DNA of 64,000 nt from Mesobacillus sp. AQ2 (GTDB lineage: Bacteria; Bacillota; Bacilli; Bacillales; Cytobacillaceae), in assembly GCF_030122805.1 (NCBI RefSeq), contig NZ_CP126080.1, positions 4,097,501 to 4,161,500 of the forward strand, given 5' to 3'. Under the pieces are notes generated by a model. It saw only the letters and a list, made by a program, of their open reading frames with translations, was not told the origin of the DNA and searched no databases. Below, piece by piece: positions 40,295-50,363 of the stretch (position 1 is its first letter; each line of letters begins with the position of its first letter). A program made the translations under genes and the position numbers.

Positions 40295-41470
40295 CTATAA
40301 AAGCTCAAAAACTCCAGCTGCTCCCATGCCACCGCCGATACACATCGTGACGACACCGAATTGCTCATTTCTGCGTTTCATTTCGTGGATTACTGTCAAA
40401 GTCAATTTTGCGCCAGTTGTTCCCAGCGGGTGGCCCAATGCGATCGCTCCGCCGTTGACATTGACCTTCTCCTCATCAAGACCCAGCTCACGGATGACCT
40501 GGATGGATTGGGAAGCAAATGCTTCGTTCAGTTCGAAGACACCAATGTCAGATACCTGCAGTCCAGCAAGCTTCAATGCTTTTGGAATTGCCACGACAGG
40601 ACCGATTCCCATGATTTCAGGCGGCACTCCGCCAAGTGCGAATGAACGGAATTTAGCAAGTGGTTTCAATCCTAGTGATTCAGCCTTTTCACGGTCCATG
40701 ACCATGACAGCCGCTGCTCCGTCACTTGTCTGAGAGGAGTTCCCTGCAGTGACTGTGCCGTTGATATTGAATGCCGGACGCAGTTTCGCAAGAGTTTCCA
40801 TGTTCGTATCAGGGCGTACACCTTCATCATGTTTGAATTGGATTGTCTTTTCGACAAGCTTATTGTCTTTTCCTACGGTACGGAGGGTTACATCAACAGG
40901 AACGATTTCATCCTCAAATTTGCCTTCCTGGATTGCTTTTGCCGCGCGCTGATGGCTTCTTACTGCAAAAGCATCCTGGTCTTCACGGGAAATTCCGTAT
41001 TTCTTTGCTACTTCTTCAGCAGTATGGCCCATTCCCATATAATATTGCGGAGCTGTTTCAGCAAGCTTCGAGTTTGGACGGACGACATGGCCCATCATCG
41101 GCACCAGGCTCATTGATTCCGCACCGCCGGCAATGATTGTGTCTGCATGGCCAAGCATGATGCGCTCGGATGCATTCGCAATCGCCTGCAGTCCTGAAGA
41201 GCAATAACGGTTGATGGTGATCGCCGGCACTTCATGTGACAATCCAGCTAAGGCACCGATATTACGCGCCATATTCAATCCTTGCTCTGCTTCTGGCATA
41301 GCACAGCCGATGATCAAATCATCAATATTCCCTTCATAATTGCCTGCACGCTTTAGAGTTTCTCTTACTACAAGAGCTCCAAGATCATCAGGCCGGACGT
41401 TAGCAAGAGTTCCTTTTTTCGCCTTTCCGACCGGTGTCCGTGCTCCGGCTACGATTACCGCTTCTCTCAT
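40295..41470 (-). CDS. fadA: Acetyl-CoA acyltransferase (3-ketoacyl-CoA thiolase)
   Basis: 391-aa thiolase, last step of beta-oxidation. Nucleophile C90 (NRYCSSGLQ), H347 (GHPLG) and C377 (CIGGGMG) form the full active site. Partner of FadN. 60 bp behind fadN and 54 bp before fadE. Confidence 0.96.
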   Translation of the reverse strand: MREAVIVAGARTPVGKAKKGTLANVRPDDLGALVVRETLKRAGNYEGNIDDLIIGCAMPEAEQGLNMARNIGALAGLSHEVPAITINRYCSSGLQAIANASERIMLGHADTIIAGGAESMSLVPMMGHVVRPNSKLAETAPQYYMGMGHTAEEVAKKYGISREDQDAFAVRSHQRAAKAIQEGKFEDEIVPVDVTLRTVGKDNKLVEKTIQFKHDEGVRPDTNMETLAKLRPAFNINGTVTAGNSSQTSDGAAAVMVMDREKAESLGLKPLAKFRSFALGGVPPEIMGIGPVVAIPKALKLAGLQVSDIGVFELNEAFASQSIQVIRELGLDEEKVNVNGGAIALGHPLGTTGAKLTLTVIHEMKRRNEQFGVVTMCIGGGMGAAGVFELL

Positions 41471-41529
41471 CTCATTCCCTCTCTTTCCTTGGATGTTAAA
41501 ATATATTTCACTGTCAAACTATCAATCTA

Positions 41530-43914
41530 TTAATTGCGCAACGGTTTTCCTTTTACGAGCATATGCTGCATGCGCTGCTGTGATTTCGGTTCTGCCACCA
41601 GACTCAGGAACGCTTCCCTTTCAAGATCAAGCAAGTATTGCTCATCGACTTCGGTTCCGTACGGCACTTTTCCGCCTGAGATGACATACGCGAGCTTCTT
41701 TGCGATCTTCAGGTCATGTTCTGAAATGTATCCGGACAGGTGCATCGTTTGAGCACCCAGCAGCAGGGTTGCATATCCCGGCTCACCAGTTACAGGTACT
41801 TTCTTTCTTACCGGTGCTTTATAACCGGTTTCATATAAATTCAATGCAGCCTGTTTCGCATCGTATAATAAGTGATCGCTATTGACACTGATGCCGTCTG
41901 CTTCATTCAGGAAGTTATTTTCACGAGCTTCCTCTCCTGAAGTGGAGACCTTAGCCATCGCAATTGTTTCAAATACCTTGTTCGCAACCTTTTGAAGATC
42001 AAAATCGACGCCTTTTGGCAGGCCTTCAAGGTGCTTGATATAAAGCTCCTTGTTTCCGCCACCGCCAGGGATGAGGCCAACACCCGCTTCAACAAGTCCC
42101 ATGTATGTTTCCATGGACGCCTGGATATGCGCCGCCGGCAAGCACATTTCAGCTCCGCCTCCGAGCGTCATTCCAAACGGAGCAGCAACAATCGGCTTGG
42201 AGCTGTATTTGATTTTCATCGTCGTCTGCTGGAACTGGCGAACGACCATATCAAGGTCCCAAATGTTATCGTCCTGTGCTTCCATCAGGATCATCGCCAG
42301 ATTAGCTCCAACAGAGAAGTTTTTGCCCTGGTTGCCGATGACCAGTCCTTTGTAGTTCTTTTCTACTTCATCGATTGCGAAGTTGATCATCTGGAGGATA
42401 TCAGGTCCGATCGAGTTGCTGTGTGAATGGAACTCCAGCAATGCGATGCCATCGCCAAGGTCGATCAGGCTTGCGCCGCCATTCTTTTTAATGACACCAT
42501 TTTGCTTCTTTAAAAGCTTCAGGTTGATTGACTTTGGGTTTTCCTCAACAGTTACGTATTCACCATTGTTGTAATAGCTCAGTCTGCCATCCTCTTCCTT
42601 ATAGAAAGAAGTGAAGCCTTTTTCGACCATTTCTTTTACCCATGCAGGAACAGTCTTACCTTCAGACTCCATTTTGCTGATTGCTTTTTCGACACCCAGT
42701 GCATCCCATGCTTCGAAAGGTCCCATTTCCCAGCCGAATCCCCACTTCATCGCACGGTCAATCGCAACGATATCGTCAGCAATTGTGCCCAGCAAATCAG
42801 CTGAGTAAACAAGCACAGGACTGAAGATGTTCCATAAAAGCTCTCCAGCACGGTCCTTAGCATAAACAAGCGCTTTCATTTTATTGGCAAGCCCTTTTTC
42901 TTGCTTAGCCATTTCTGTAGAGGCTGTTTTCAGTTTCTTGCGCGGTCCGTACTCCATTGTCTGCGGATCCAGTTCCAGGATTTCCTTGCCCTGCTTCAGG
43001 AAGAATCCCTGTCCTGACTTGCTTCCAAACCAGCCGTTCTCGAGCATCTTCTGCATGAATCCAGGTACTTCAAAGACTTCCTTCTCTTCTCCTTCAACCT
43101 GGTCATACACGTTTTTCGCAACATGCGCGAAAGTATCAAGACCCACTACATCAAGTGTGCGGAATGTTGCGCTCTTAGGACGGCCAATCATTGGACCAGT
43201 CACGGAGTCAACCTCACCTACACTGTACCCGCCTTTGACCATTTCCCTTACTGTCACAAGCAATCCGTAAGTACCGATTCGGTTGGCGATGAAGTTAGGC
43301 GTATCCTTTGCTTCTACAACACCTTTACCAAGCTGGTCTTCACCGAACGTCTTCATGAAAGACAGGACTTTAGGGTCCGTATCTTTGGTAGGAATCACTT
43401 CAAGCAGCTTCAAGTAACGAGGCGGGTTGAAGAAGTGAGTGCCAAGGAAATGCTTCCTGAAATCTTCGGAACGCCCTTCAGCCATTGCCTCTACAGAAAT
43501 TCCGGATGTGTTGGAGCTGATGATGCTTCCCTGCTTGCGGTATTTATCTACATCCGTAAAAACTTTCTTTTTAATATCAAGGTTTTCAACGACTACTTCG
43601 ATTACCCAGTCTACATCCTTGAGTTTTTCCATATCATCTTCAAAGTTGCCCGCTTCAATTAGAGCAAGATTCTTTTTGGAGGCCAAAGGTGCCGGTTTTT
43701 GCTTCAATAACTTCTGCAGTGATCCTGCACTGATTCGGTTGCGCACCTGCTTATCTTCAAGTGTCAGGCCTTTCGCTTTTTCCTGTTCCGTTAATTCCCG
43801 AGGTACAATGTCCAGCAGCAATGTCGGAATCCCGATGTTGGCCAGATGTGCGGCAATTCCTGATCCCATGACACCTGAACCAAGCACCGCTGCCTTTTGA
43901 ATTTGTCGCATCAA
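41530..43914 (-). CDS. fadN: 3-hydroxyacyl-CoA dehydrogenase / enoyl-CoA hydratase fusion
   Basis: 794-aa bifunctional beta-oxidation enzyme. The N-terminal Rossmann domain (AVLGSGVMGSGIAAHLAN, about residues 9-26) and 3HCDH C-terminal domain (to about 410) come first. A crotonase domain (about 480-700, GMTLGGGAEMCL and VGLIPGGGG oxyanion and glutamate segments) follows. This order is that of Bacillus FadN (YusL) and the reverse of E. coli FadB. First gene of the operon, with a FadR box just upstream. Confidence 0.96.
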   Translation of the reverse strand: MMRQIQKAAVLGSGVMGSGIAAHLANIGIPTLLLDIVPRELTEQEKAKGLTLEDKQVRNRISAGSLQKLLKQKPAPLASKKNLALIEAGNFEDDMEKLKDVDWVIEVVVENLDIKKKVFTDVDKYRKQGSIISSNTSGISVEAMAEGRSEDFRKHFLGTHFFNPPRYLKLLEVIPTKDTDPKVLSFMKTFGEDQLGKGVVEAKDTPNFIANRIGTYGLLVTVREMVKGGYSVGEVDSVTGPMIGRPKSATFRTLDVVGLDTFAHVAKNVYDQVEGEEKEVFEVPGFMQKMLENGWFGSKSGQGFFLKQGKEILELDPQTMEYGPRKKLKTASTEMAKQEKGLANKMKALVYAKDRAGELLWNIFSPVLVYSADLLGTIADDIVAIDRAMKWGFGWEMGPFEAWDALGVEKAISKMESEGKTVPAWVKEMVEKGFTSFYKEEDGRLSYYNNGEYVTVEENPKSINLKLLKKQNGVIKKNGGASLIDLGDGIALLEFHSHSNSIGPDILQMINFAIDEVEKNYKGLVIGNQGKNFSVGANLAMILMEAQDDNIWDLDMVVRQFQQTTMKIKYSSKPIVAAPFGMTLGGGAEMCLPAAHIQASMETYMGLVEAGVGLIPGGGGNKELYIKHLEGLPKGVDFDLQKVANKVFETIAMAKVSTSGEEARENNFLNEADGISVNSDHLLYDAKQAALNLYETGYKAPVRKKVPVTGEPGYATLLLGAQTMHLSGYISEHDLKIAKKLAYVISGGKVPYGTEVDEQYLLDLEREAFLSLVAEPKSQQRMQHMLVKGKPLRN

Positions 43915-43939
43915 ATTTGTCTCCCCCTTTGACTCTTTT

Positions 43940-43957
43940 TGAATGAATACTCATTCA
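43940..43957. promoter_or_regulatory. FadR operator of the fad operon
   Basis: TGAATGAATACTCATTCA is a full match to the Bacillus FadR (YsiA) palindrome TGAATGAMTANTCATTCA. It lies 26 bp before the fadN start and should repress the operon until long-chain acyl-CoA binds FadR. Confidence 0.93.
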
Positions 43958-44151
43958 TTTTTGCACCAAAAAAAATATGCATATAAATGAGCTCTGTTAA
44001 TTACTACTATAAAATATTTAAAAAATTTCCGCAATAATAAGGTGCGGAAAAAATAAAATTTTTTGAATCTTTAATCCATATGCTTATTCTTAAACACTTG
44101 GGCAATCTATAAAAGCGTTACTTTTATCACTTAAAACACGGAGGTATGATT

Positions 44152-44283
44152 ATGGCAAGAATGAAAAAAGATCCGTCCAAAGCTGGTGTAAGTGCAGCAA
44201 GCGTCAAAGGCGATGCAGGCCCGTCAATGAGTAAGGGCGGAGAAAGAAAGCAGAACAGCCAGAACAGCCAATATAAAAAATAG
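44152..44283 (+). CDS. yuzL: YuzL-like small protein
   Basis: 43-aa very hydrophilic basic protein rich in Ser, Lys, Gln and Gly (starts MARMKKDPSKAGVSAAS). It matches the small YuzL-like family of Bacillus, of unknown function and possibly spore-associated. ATG 44152 is preceded by CGGAGG. Shorter than usual ORF cutoffs; the overlapping minus-strand reading frame is a shadow. Lies between fadN and fadM as I recall in B. subtilis. Confidence 0.82.
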   Translation: MARMKKDPSKAGVSAASVKGDAGPSMSKGGERKQNSQNSQYKK

Positions 44284-44302
44284 CCGGACCAGCTCGACCC
44301 AA

Positions 44303-44335
44303 ATAAAAACAAGGCTGACAAGTTTGTCAGCCTGC
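44303..44335. terminator. Terminator between yuzL and fadM
   Basis: AGGCTGACAA GT TTGTCAGCCT hairpin; minus-strand side continues into TTGTTTTTA. Can also end the small plus-strand gene. Confidence 0.83.
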
Positions 44336-44341
44336 TGCTCA

Positions 44342-45259
44342 TTATTTCTTCAGCATTCCTTTTAAAACAAATGCTACGTTTGCCGGGCGTTCTGCAAGGC
44401 GGCGCATGAAATAACCGTACCAGTCTGTTCCGAAAGGCACATAAACGCGCATCGTATAGCCTTCTTCAGCAAGCTGGAGCTGTCTTTCCGGCATGATCCC
44501 GAACAGCATCTGGAATTCGAACTGGGTTTTCGGGATATTGTTCGCCTTCGCGAATTCCTTCGTGAAATCGATGATATTGTCATCATGTGAGGCAACTGCT
44601 GTATAATTTCCATTCAGCATATGCATCTTGATGATTTTCTTGAAGTTCTCATCTACATCCTTCTTCTCAGGGAAAGCTACTTCCGGAGACTCTTTGTAAG
44701 CTCCCTTCACAAGACGGAGATTTGGTGAGTATTGATTTAAATCCTCGATATCCTTTTCTGTCCTGTATAGATATGCCTGGATGACGGTTCCGATATTATC
44801 GTACTCAGACTTCAGCTGTCTGAAAATATCCAGCGTCTTCTCGCAGCGCTCGTAGTCCTCCATATCAATAGTCACGAATACATTATTCTCCTTGGCAGTA
44901 TCCATGATTCGGCGCATATTGTTCATGACTACTTTCTCAGAGATGTCAAAGCCAAGTGAAGTCATTTTAACGCTCATCTGGGCATTTAATTTTTCTCGGC
45001 CAATCGCTTTGATCATCGCAATTGAACTTTCCGCTCTCTCGTTCGCTTCTCGTTCATTGTCAACGAATTCGCCAAGATAGTCGACAGTTGCCGCAAGCTT
45101 CTTGCTATTCAGTTCCTTGATGACTGCCACTGCCTGCTCGACACTTTCCCCTGATACGAAGCGTTTCGCTCCTAAACGCAGGCCATACTTTTTCGCCATT
45201 TTGGTGAAAAATTTATTTTTTGATAGAAAAAGAAAAAAGTTCCTCATTAGTTGTTCCAT
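44342..45259 (-). CDS. fadM: Proline dehydrogenase
   Basis: 305-aa FAD-dependent proline dehydrogenase, oxidising proline to pyrroline-5-carboxylate. TIM-barrel with the family C-terminal signature YFMRRLAERPAN and the FAD/substrate segments RLVKGAYKE and FEFQMLFGI. Called YusM/FadM in B. subtilis next to the fad operon (putB-like). A cre-like site precedes the start. Confidence 0.93.
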   Translation of the reverse strand: MEQLMRNFFLFLSKNKFFTKMAKKYGLRLGAKRFVSGESVEQAVAVIKELNSKKLAATVDYLGEFVDNEREANERAESSIAMIKAIGREKLNAQMSVKMTSLGFDISEKVVMNNMRRIMDTAKENNVFVTIDMEDYERCEKTLDIFRQLKSEYDNIGTVIQAYLYRTEKDIEDLNQYSPNLRLVKGAYKESPEVAFPEKKDVDENFKKIIKMHMLNGNYTAVASHDDNIIDFTKEFAKANNIPKTQFEFQMLFGIMPERQLQLAEEGYTMRVYVPFGTDWYGYFMRRLAERPANVAFVLKGMLKK

Positions 45260-45277
45260 AGCTTTTCCTCCCCTTAG

Positions 45278-45291
45278 TGAAAACGATTACA
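45278..45291. promoter_or_regulatory. Candidate CcpA cre site before proline dehydrogenase
   Basis: TGAAAACGATTACA fits the cre consensus TGNAANCGNWNNCW at every fixed position and lies 19 bp before the fadM start, a place where CcpA binding would repress. Confidence 0.55.
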
Positions 45292-45476
45292 TTACCCTTT
45301 AAAAAAATTGCTTCATCTATATCTATTTTGCAAAATCATTTTATCACTTTTTGAGAACTTTGAATATTACTTTCGTAGAAAAATGTTCTTTTTTGGCGAA
45401 TCTTGACCTGCATACTTTATTTCGGCGCGGGAACGATAATATCCGTAGGAATGATCAAAAAACAGGAGGTTCTATT

Positions 45477-45761
45477 ATGCAGCAGCAAAACATGAATTTT
45501 CAAAGCCAGCAGCAAGGGATCATGCAGACGCCGCCATCCGTTGTATCCACTAAGGATTCCCTATACTTAACCGATATGCTTTCATGGAATTTACTTGCCA
45601 TGAAAAAAGCACATTTCTTTGCACAGCAATGCCAGGATCAGGAACTGAAGATGGAAATCGAAAAGTGCGGCCAAATGCACCAGAAACATTACGAGAAAAT
45701 CCTTACGCACCTGAACAGCCCGCAAAACCAGGCATATTCCCAAACGCCAGGAATGCAATAA
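45477..45761 (+). CDS. yusN: CotF-family spore coat protein (YusN-like)
   Basis: 94 aa with a Gln-rich N-terminus and a CotF-type helical domain (SLYLTDMLSWNLLAMKKAH, about 35-53). Such proteins are found in the spore coat. ATG 45477 has ACAGGAGG upstream. First of two tandem CotF-like genes, 25 bp apart. Confidence 0.82.
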   Translation: MQQQNMNFQSQQQGIMQTPPSVVSTKDSLYLTDMLSWNLLAMKKAHFFAQQCQDQELKMEIEKCGQMHQKHYEKILTHLNSPQNQAYSQTPGMQ

Positions 45762-45786
45762 TCTAACCAGACAGGAGGAAAAGCGG

Positions 45787-46128
45787 ATGAACCAGAATCA
45801 GCAGAAAATCCAAAATCCAGAAACACAGGTGCAGAAGACACCACAAATGAATGAGCGTGATTTCATCAATGATATTTTAACGACAGAAAAATACATGACT
45901 GACGCTTACACACAGGCACTCCATGAAGCGAGCCACGATCAGCTGTTCCAGGATGTACTTGCAATCTACACAGAAACAGCAAACGCACAGCGCAGCCTTT
46001 ACAACTTGATGTTCAAAAAGGGCTGGTACGCAGTCGAAGCGGCGGACGCGCAAAAGCTGCAGCAATCACACCAGCAATTCCAGGGGTATACGAATCAATT
46101 TCCTTATGGCGGACAGCAGCTTCAGTAA
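45787..46128 (+). CDS. Second CotF-family spore coat protein
   Basis: 113 aa, Gln-rich ends around a CotF domain (DFINDILTTEKYMTDAYTQ, about 25-43). It resembles its neighbour and probably forms a bicistronic coat operon with it. AGGAGG precedes the ATG. Terminator follows. Confidence 0.83.
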   Translation: MNQNQQKIQNPETQVQKTPQMNERDFINDILTTEKYMTDAYTQALHEASHDQLFQDVLAIYTETANAQRSLYNLMFKKGWYAVEAADAQKLQQSHQQFQGYTNQFPYGGQQLQ

Positions 46129-46148
46129 TTCCATATGTGTTTCTCACC

Positions 46149-46187
46149 GAACCGGGCACAACGTCCGGTTCTTATTTTGTTTTTTCG
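46149..46187 (+). terminator. Terminator after the CotF gene pair
   Basis: GAACCGG GCACAACGT CCGGTTC followed by TTATTTTGTTTTTT. Confidence 0.83.
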
Positions 46188-46293
46188 TGCTAAAAAATGA
46201 CTTTCCTCTTTCCTTTTCACCTTCAATTGGATATTGAAACTCAAGAAGGCCTTTTCCTTATAATAAACCACCTCGCTTAGAGATGGCCCTTGG

Positions 46294-46536
46294 TTATTTC
46301 TGGCGGTTTCGCTCATTCATTTCTTTGATTTCCGCGATCACATTCTTGATCTGCTCCTTTGCCTCTGGATATTCCGCATTCCAATGTTTAGCCAGAGGCG
46401 GCATTGACTTGGCGATATGACCGTACAAAATCCACGTTTTTACCTTTTCGATATTTTCAGCTGAGGCTTCGCCAACCAGAAGTTCAGTATACTTTTCCAG
46501 CAATCCGTTGATTTGTTCATTCATATTATTCTCCAT
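46294..46536 (-). CDS. yusU: DUF2573-type protein (YusU-like)
   Basis: 80-aa mainly helical protein similar to Bacillus YusU (DUF2573), function unknown. It follows the FhuF-like reductase gene by a few bases. GGAG within the preceding stop region is placed best for the second methionine (46536). Association with yusV-type siderophore genes is conserved in Bacillus, so a role in iron supply is possible. Confidence 0.72.
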   Translation of the reverse strand: MENNMNEQINGLLEKYTELLVGEASAENIEKVKTWILYGHIAKSMPPLAKHWNAEYPEAKEQIKNVIAEIKEMNERNRQK

Positions 46537-46540
46537 CATC

Positions 46541-47314
46541 CTACTCCTTTTTTCCTCCGCCGCATGTGCGGGGACAAGTTTTGCAGAAATCGCCTTTTCC
46601 CTTTAGCCTGTAGCTGTAACAGCAGGTTTCTCGTACCCTGATATAAGAATCTGTTACTTCTTGATAGATTGGTTTAGTGTAATATCTTGCAATCGGGTTT
46701 TTGTGATACCTTCCGAATAGTCTGCCGGGAGCTGACTCAACCAAAAAAGCAAAGTCCTCTGCTGCCTTCACCCTTACATCTGGGTCACCGGATTCATTCA
46801 GGATTTTTTCATAAAGCCAAAAGATATAGACCGCAACATTTTCCCACAGCACCAATTTTGAGATTTTCGCAGATTTTGAGATGGCATCCATGACAGGAAA
46901 CAGATTGTCGACAAATAAGTGCCTTACTGCTTCCATCCGCCACACTTCCCGTTCCTCGTCCGGACACACATCGGCAATTTTGCTTTTCAGATAAAACTCT
47001 GGAAGCCAAAGGCCATCTTTGATAGCATCAGCAAGGATAATATTCTCAGGTGAAACATCAAGCTTTTTGTTAAAAGCGGTCATTGAATATAAGTATAGAA
47101 CTGCCAGGAAGGCATGTCTTTTCATGAATACTGAAGCAGCCGTTTTCGCATCCGGTGCCTTCAATCCCTCATTGAACCTATCCAGATAAGCTCCCATCAT
47201 TGATTCATCCATGAATGGCTTGAATTCAATTTGGACCTCCTTATCAGGTTCAGAAACGACAAATCGGTAGTTGGCGAGAATACCGCTTTCCTTTGCTGTC
47301 AACTCCGCGTTCAT
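46541..47314 (-). CDS. FhuF-like ferric-siderophore reductase
   Basis: 257 aa. The C-terminus ends in the FhuF-type [2Fe-2S] cysteine set ETCCYSY...FCKTC (two adjacent cysteines, about 11 residues, then CxxC). FhuF proteins reduce iron in hydroxamate siderophores to release it in the cytosol. Overlaps the ATPase gene by 4 bp, fitting a shared transcript and job in siderophore use. Confidence 0.85.
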   Translation of the reverse strand: MNAELTAKESGILANYRFVVSEPDKEVQIEFKPFMDESMMGAYLDRFNEGLKAPDAKTAASVFMKRHAFLAVLYLYSMTAFNKKLDVSPENIILADAIKDGLWLPEFYLKSKIADVCPDEEREVWRMEAVRHLFVDNLFPVMDAISKSAKISKLVLWENVAVYIFWLYEKILNESGDPDVRVKAAEDFAFLVESAPGRLFGRYHKNPIARYYTKPIYQEVTDSYIRVRETCCYSYRLKGKGDFCKTCPRTCGGGKKE

Positions 47315-48132
47315 ATTGGCGCACCCACATTATCCCTGAGTATGCGGCGGCCTTTACCATGTGGAATGCATAATGGCGTACCGAATAGCGGATCAATCGT
47401 CACTTCGCAATCCATTCCGAAAACATGCTTCACAAGACCGCAATTAATAACAATTTCCGGTTTTCCCTGGTCAAAAATCTTCTGGTCTTTGATTGCCACA
47501 ATATTGTGGGCATACCTGCATGCCAGGTTCAGGTCATGCAAAACCATGACAATCGTTCTGCCTTCATTTTCATTCAACTCATAAAGCAAATCAAGAATGT
47601 CGATTTGATGGGTCATGTCCAAATACGTCGTTGGTTCGTCGAGAAGGATGATATCAGTGTCCTGGGCCAGGGTCATCGCAATCCAGGCACGCTGTCGCTG
47701 TCCTCCGGACAATGAATCGACTGTCCGATCTTTAAGATGGTTGATGCCTGTTGCCTTCAACGCATTCTCAACACTTTTTTCATCTTCTTCAGACCATTGC
47801 TTCAGCCATGTCTGGTATGGATATCTTCCCTGTTTCACAAGCTGCAGGACCGTTAATCCTTCCGGCGAGGAAGGAGATTGCGGAAGGATTGCCATTTTGC
47901 GGGCAACTTCCTTTGTTGACAGCTTTGCAATCGATTCGCCTTCAAGCAGAATTGATCCATCCCGAGGCTTGAGCAGTCTCGCGATCGAGCGAAGCAAAGT
48001 CGACTTGCCGCAGCCATTCCCTCCTATAAAAACAGTAATCTCGCCTTTGGGAATTTGAAGGTCTAACTCATTTATGATGATCGAATCTCCATAGGAGAGA
48101 GTCAGTTTTTCTGTTTCAATTGCCTGGGCCAT
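47311..48132 (-). CDS. yusV: Siderophore ABC transporter ATPase (YusV/FhuC type)
   Basis: 273-aa ATPase: Walker A GGNGCGKST, Q-loop LPQSPSSP, signature LSGGQRQR, Walker B DIILLDEPTTYLD, H-loop VLHDLN. The sequence is of the FecE/FhuC iron-siderophore class. B. subtilis YusV serves several siderophore permeases in trans; here it is in the same operon as two permease genes, 18 bp behind the second. Confidence 0.92.
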   Translation of the reverse strand: MAQAIETEKLTLSYGDSIIINELDLQIPKGEITVFIGGNGCGKSTLLRSIARLLKPRDGSILLEGESIAKLSTKEVARKMAILPQSPSSPEGLTVLQLVKQGRYPYQTWLKQWSEEDEKSVENALKATGINHLKDRTVDSLSGGQRQRAWIAMTLAQDTDIILLDEPTTYLDMTHQIDILDLLYELNENEGRTIVMVLHDLNLACRYAHNIVAIKDQKIFDQGKPEIVINCGLVKHVFGMDCEVTIDPLFGTPLCIPHGKGRRILRDNVGAPI

Positions 48133-48149
48133 GTCGGTTCCCCCTTCTG

Positions 48150-49205
48150 TTAAGAATTTCGTGTCTTGAATAACAGGTAAATAAAATATGGCGCTCCTAT
48201 GCCTGCGGTGAAAACGCCCGCGGGGACTTCCAATGGCGAAAACATCGTCCGCCCTATCAAATCAGCAAGCATGACAAGAATGCCGCCAATTAAAGCAGAT
48301 ACTGGCAAAAGCGCTCCGAATGCAGAACCGACAAGCCTTCTGGCCATATGTGGTGCCATCAGGCCGACGAAACCAATTCCACCGGCAAAAGCAACTGAGC
48401 TGGCTATAAGCGCGGTGCTGACCAGCAAAAGCGCAAAACGCTGACGCTGGACATGTCCCCCGACACCAGTAGCGATATCTTCCCCTAGTTCCTGTACATT
48501 TACCTTTCTGGCAAGAATGAAGGAAATCAAAAGCATGATGATTGTCCATGGTACGAGCACAGCTACATTTCCCCATGTTGAGCCATATACCGTACCGGTA
48601 ATCCAGATGTTCGCCTGGCTGGCCCTGTAAATTGGCCCCATTATCATCATTAGTGTAGTCAAAGCCTGCATCATCGCGGAAATACCGATACCAATCAAGA
48701 CGAGGCGAATAGGCGAAACACCATTTTTCCAGGAAAGAAAATAAACGAGGAAGGCTACGATCGCAGCACCAGCAAACGCGGCAACCGGCATCCATTCTAT
48801 ACTTACTGTCAAAGCATTATTGTCATCACTGAAAATAGCTAAAAATCCGACTACTGCCACCGATGCTCCCCCGGTGATCCCCAAAATATCAGGTGAAGCA
48901 AGCGGATTTCGGATCATGCCCTGCAGAAGTCCTCCGGCAACAGCCAGGCTGATTCCAACCATTAGCGCTACGATTATTCTCGGAAGACGGAAGGATTGCA
49001 CAACCAATCTCTCCATATCGCTTCCCCCGCCAAAAAACACAGCAAGCACTCTTAGCGGGCTTATTTCCATATCGCCCAATCCAGTACTGATGACAAAGAC
49101 AGCAAAAGCCGTAACAAGCAGGCCAATCATAACAGCTGCGGCTTTTTTATCGATTAAAAAGGATACTCTATCCTTGAAAAATCTTAAGCTTTTAAACTGG
49201 CTCAT
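48150..49205 (-). CDS. Siderophore ABC permease, FecCD family (second subunit)
   Basis: 351-aa permease with about 9-10 hydrophobic helices. FecCD hallmarks are GLLQGMIRNPLASPDILGI (about residues 91-109), the FVGLMAPHMARRLVG ATPase-contact loop, and a C-terminal short helix. Overlaps the preceding permease by 4 bp. Pairs with it as the membrane dimer. YfhA-like by position. Confidence 0.92.
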   Translation of the reverse strand: MSQFKSLRFFKDRVSFLIDKKAAAVMIGLLVTAFAVFVISTGLGDMEISPLRVLAVFFGGGSDMERLVVQSFRLPRIIVALMVGISLAVAGGLLQGMIRNPLASPDILGITGGASVAVVGFLAIFSDDNNALTVSIEWMPVAAFAGAAIVAFLVYFLSWKNGVSPIRLVLIGIGISAMMQALTTLMMIMGPIYRASQANIWITGTVYGSTWGNVAVLVPWTIIMLLISFILARKVNVQELGEDIATGVGGHVQRQRFALLLVSTALIASSVAFAGGIGFVGLMAPHMARRLVGSAFGALLPVSALIGGILVMLADLIGRTMFSPLEVPAGVFTAGIGAPYFIYLLFKTRNS

Positions 49206-50206
49206 TTTCCGTTGAACCCCTTTCTCGCGATATAAATGAAAAATGGAGTTCCGATCATCGCGGTCATCACACCTACCGGGATTTCCTGCGGCATTAACAC
49301 ATATCGGGCAGCGATATCCGCCGCCAACAGCAGCATCCCGCCGAAGATCGCCGAGAAAGGAATGACCCAGCGGTGATCAATGCCAACTACTGCCCTTGTC
49401 AAATGCGGGATTACAATACCGAGGAACCCAATTGGACCAGCCACAGCCACAGCGCCACCGGATAAGAGGACTATGATCACGCCCGCGCCCAGCTTTACAA
49501 ATCCGGTATTCAAACCAAGCCCCTTGGCCACATCTTCCCCCATTGACAGTACATTCATTTTCGTGGAAATCAGAATGGCTGCGATCCAGCCAATCGCCAG
49601 ATATGGGAGGACACCGATGAGTGTTTCCAGCTTACGTCCCTGCACAGAGCCCGCAAGCCAGTAAAGCACCTGTTCGAGTGCTGCTTCATCCAACACGAGC
49701 AAACCCTGTGTGAACGATGAAAACATCGCGCTCATCGCAGCGCCGGCAAGTGTCAATTTCATGGGTGTCAATCCTTCACGTCCTGCTGACCCGATTACAT
49801 AGACGCTGATTGCAGCAAGAGCAGCACCTAAAAAGGAAATCCACGCGAAAGCCTGGAGGCTGCCGACTGAAAAAATCGTCACCGCCACTACCACCGCGAA
49901 CCCAGCCCCCGCATTAACTCCAAATATGCCAGGTGATGCAAGCGGGTTTTTCGTCAATGTCTGCATCAGGACACCCGCGATCGCCAGGCTTGCCCCCACT
50001 GCTGCGGCAATCAGCGCACGCGGCAGCCGGACAGATTGAATGATGATATGTTCATTTGATCCGTCATATTTAGTGAAGGCATCGAAAGCAGTTCCCCATG
50101 AAGTATCGGTATATCCGTAAACGATGCTTGCACATATTAAAAAAAATATAAAGATGATAGCGGCCAGGAGCCCTGCCAATCTGTGAGCATTGGTTTTCAG
50201 CAGCAT
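49202..50206 (-). CDS. Siderophore ABC permease, FecCD family (first subunit)
   Basis: 334-aa permease with the same landmarks (GVLMQTLTKNPLASPGIFGV, LGIVIPHLTRAVVG). First gene of the minus-strand operon permease-permease-ATPase-FhuF-YusU, divergent from the binding-protein gene. YfiZ-like by pairing. A Fur box lies in the shared promoter region. Confidence 0.92.
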   Translation of the reverse strand: MLLKTNAHRLAGLLAAIIFIFFLICASIVYGYTDTSWGTAFDAFTKYDGSNEHIIIQSVRLPRALIAAAVGASLAIAGVLMQTLTKNPLASPGIFGVNAGAGFAVVVAVTIFSVGSLQAFAWISFLGAALAAISVYVIGSAGREGLTPMKLTLAGAAMSAMFSSFTQGLLVLDEAALEQVLYWLAGSVQGRKLETLIGVLPYLAIGWIAAILISTKMNVLSMGEDVAKGLGLNTGFVKLGAGVIIVLLSGGAVAVAGPIGFLGIVIPHLTRAVVGIDHRWVIPFSAIFGGMLLLAADIAARYVLMPQEIPVGVMTAMIGTPFFIYIARKGFNGK

Positions 50207-50341
50207 AATGATTAACCTTTCTTGTTTACAATGTGGCTTTTTTAAATTAAGTTAGTTGCTTATATTGTTTATTTACTGTACGTGAAATTAGCACTCTTTT
50301 CACCATTTGACGAAACATATTCACAAAATTGTCAATGATGA

Positions 50342-50356
50342 TGAAAATCATTATCA
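50342..50356. promoter_or_regulatory. Fur box 1 in the divergent siderophore promoter region
   Basis: TGAAAATCATTATCA differs at one position from the 7-1-7 Fur consensus TGATAATNATTATCA. It lies 136 bp before the permease start and just upstream of the -35 of the binding-protein gene. Confidence 0.85.
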
Positions 50357-50363
50357 ATTAGTA

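Noticed and set aside
44127..44342. Minus-strand 71-aa hydrophobic reading frame
   Set aside because: It is antisense to the YuzL-like gene, which has a strong ribosome binding site and family match, and it overlaps the terminator.
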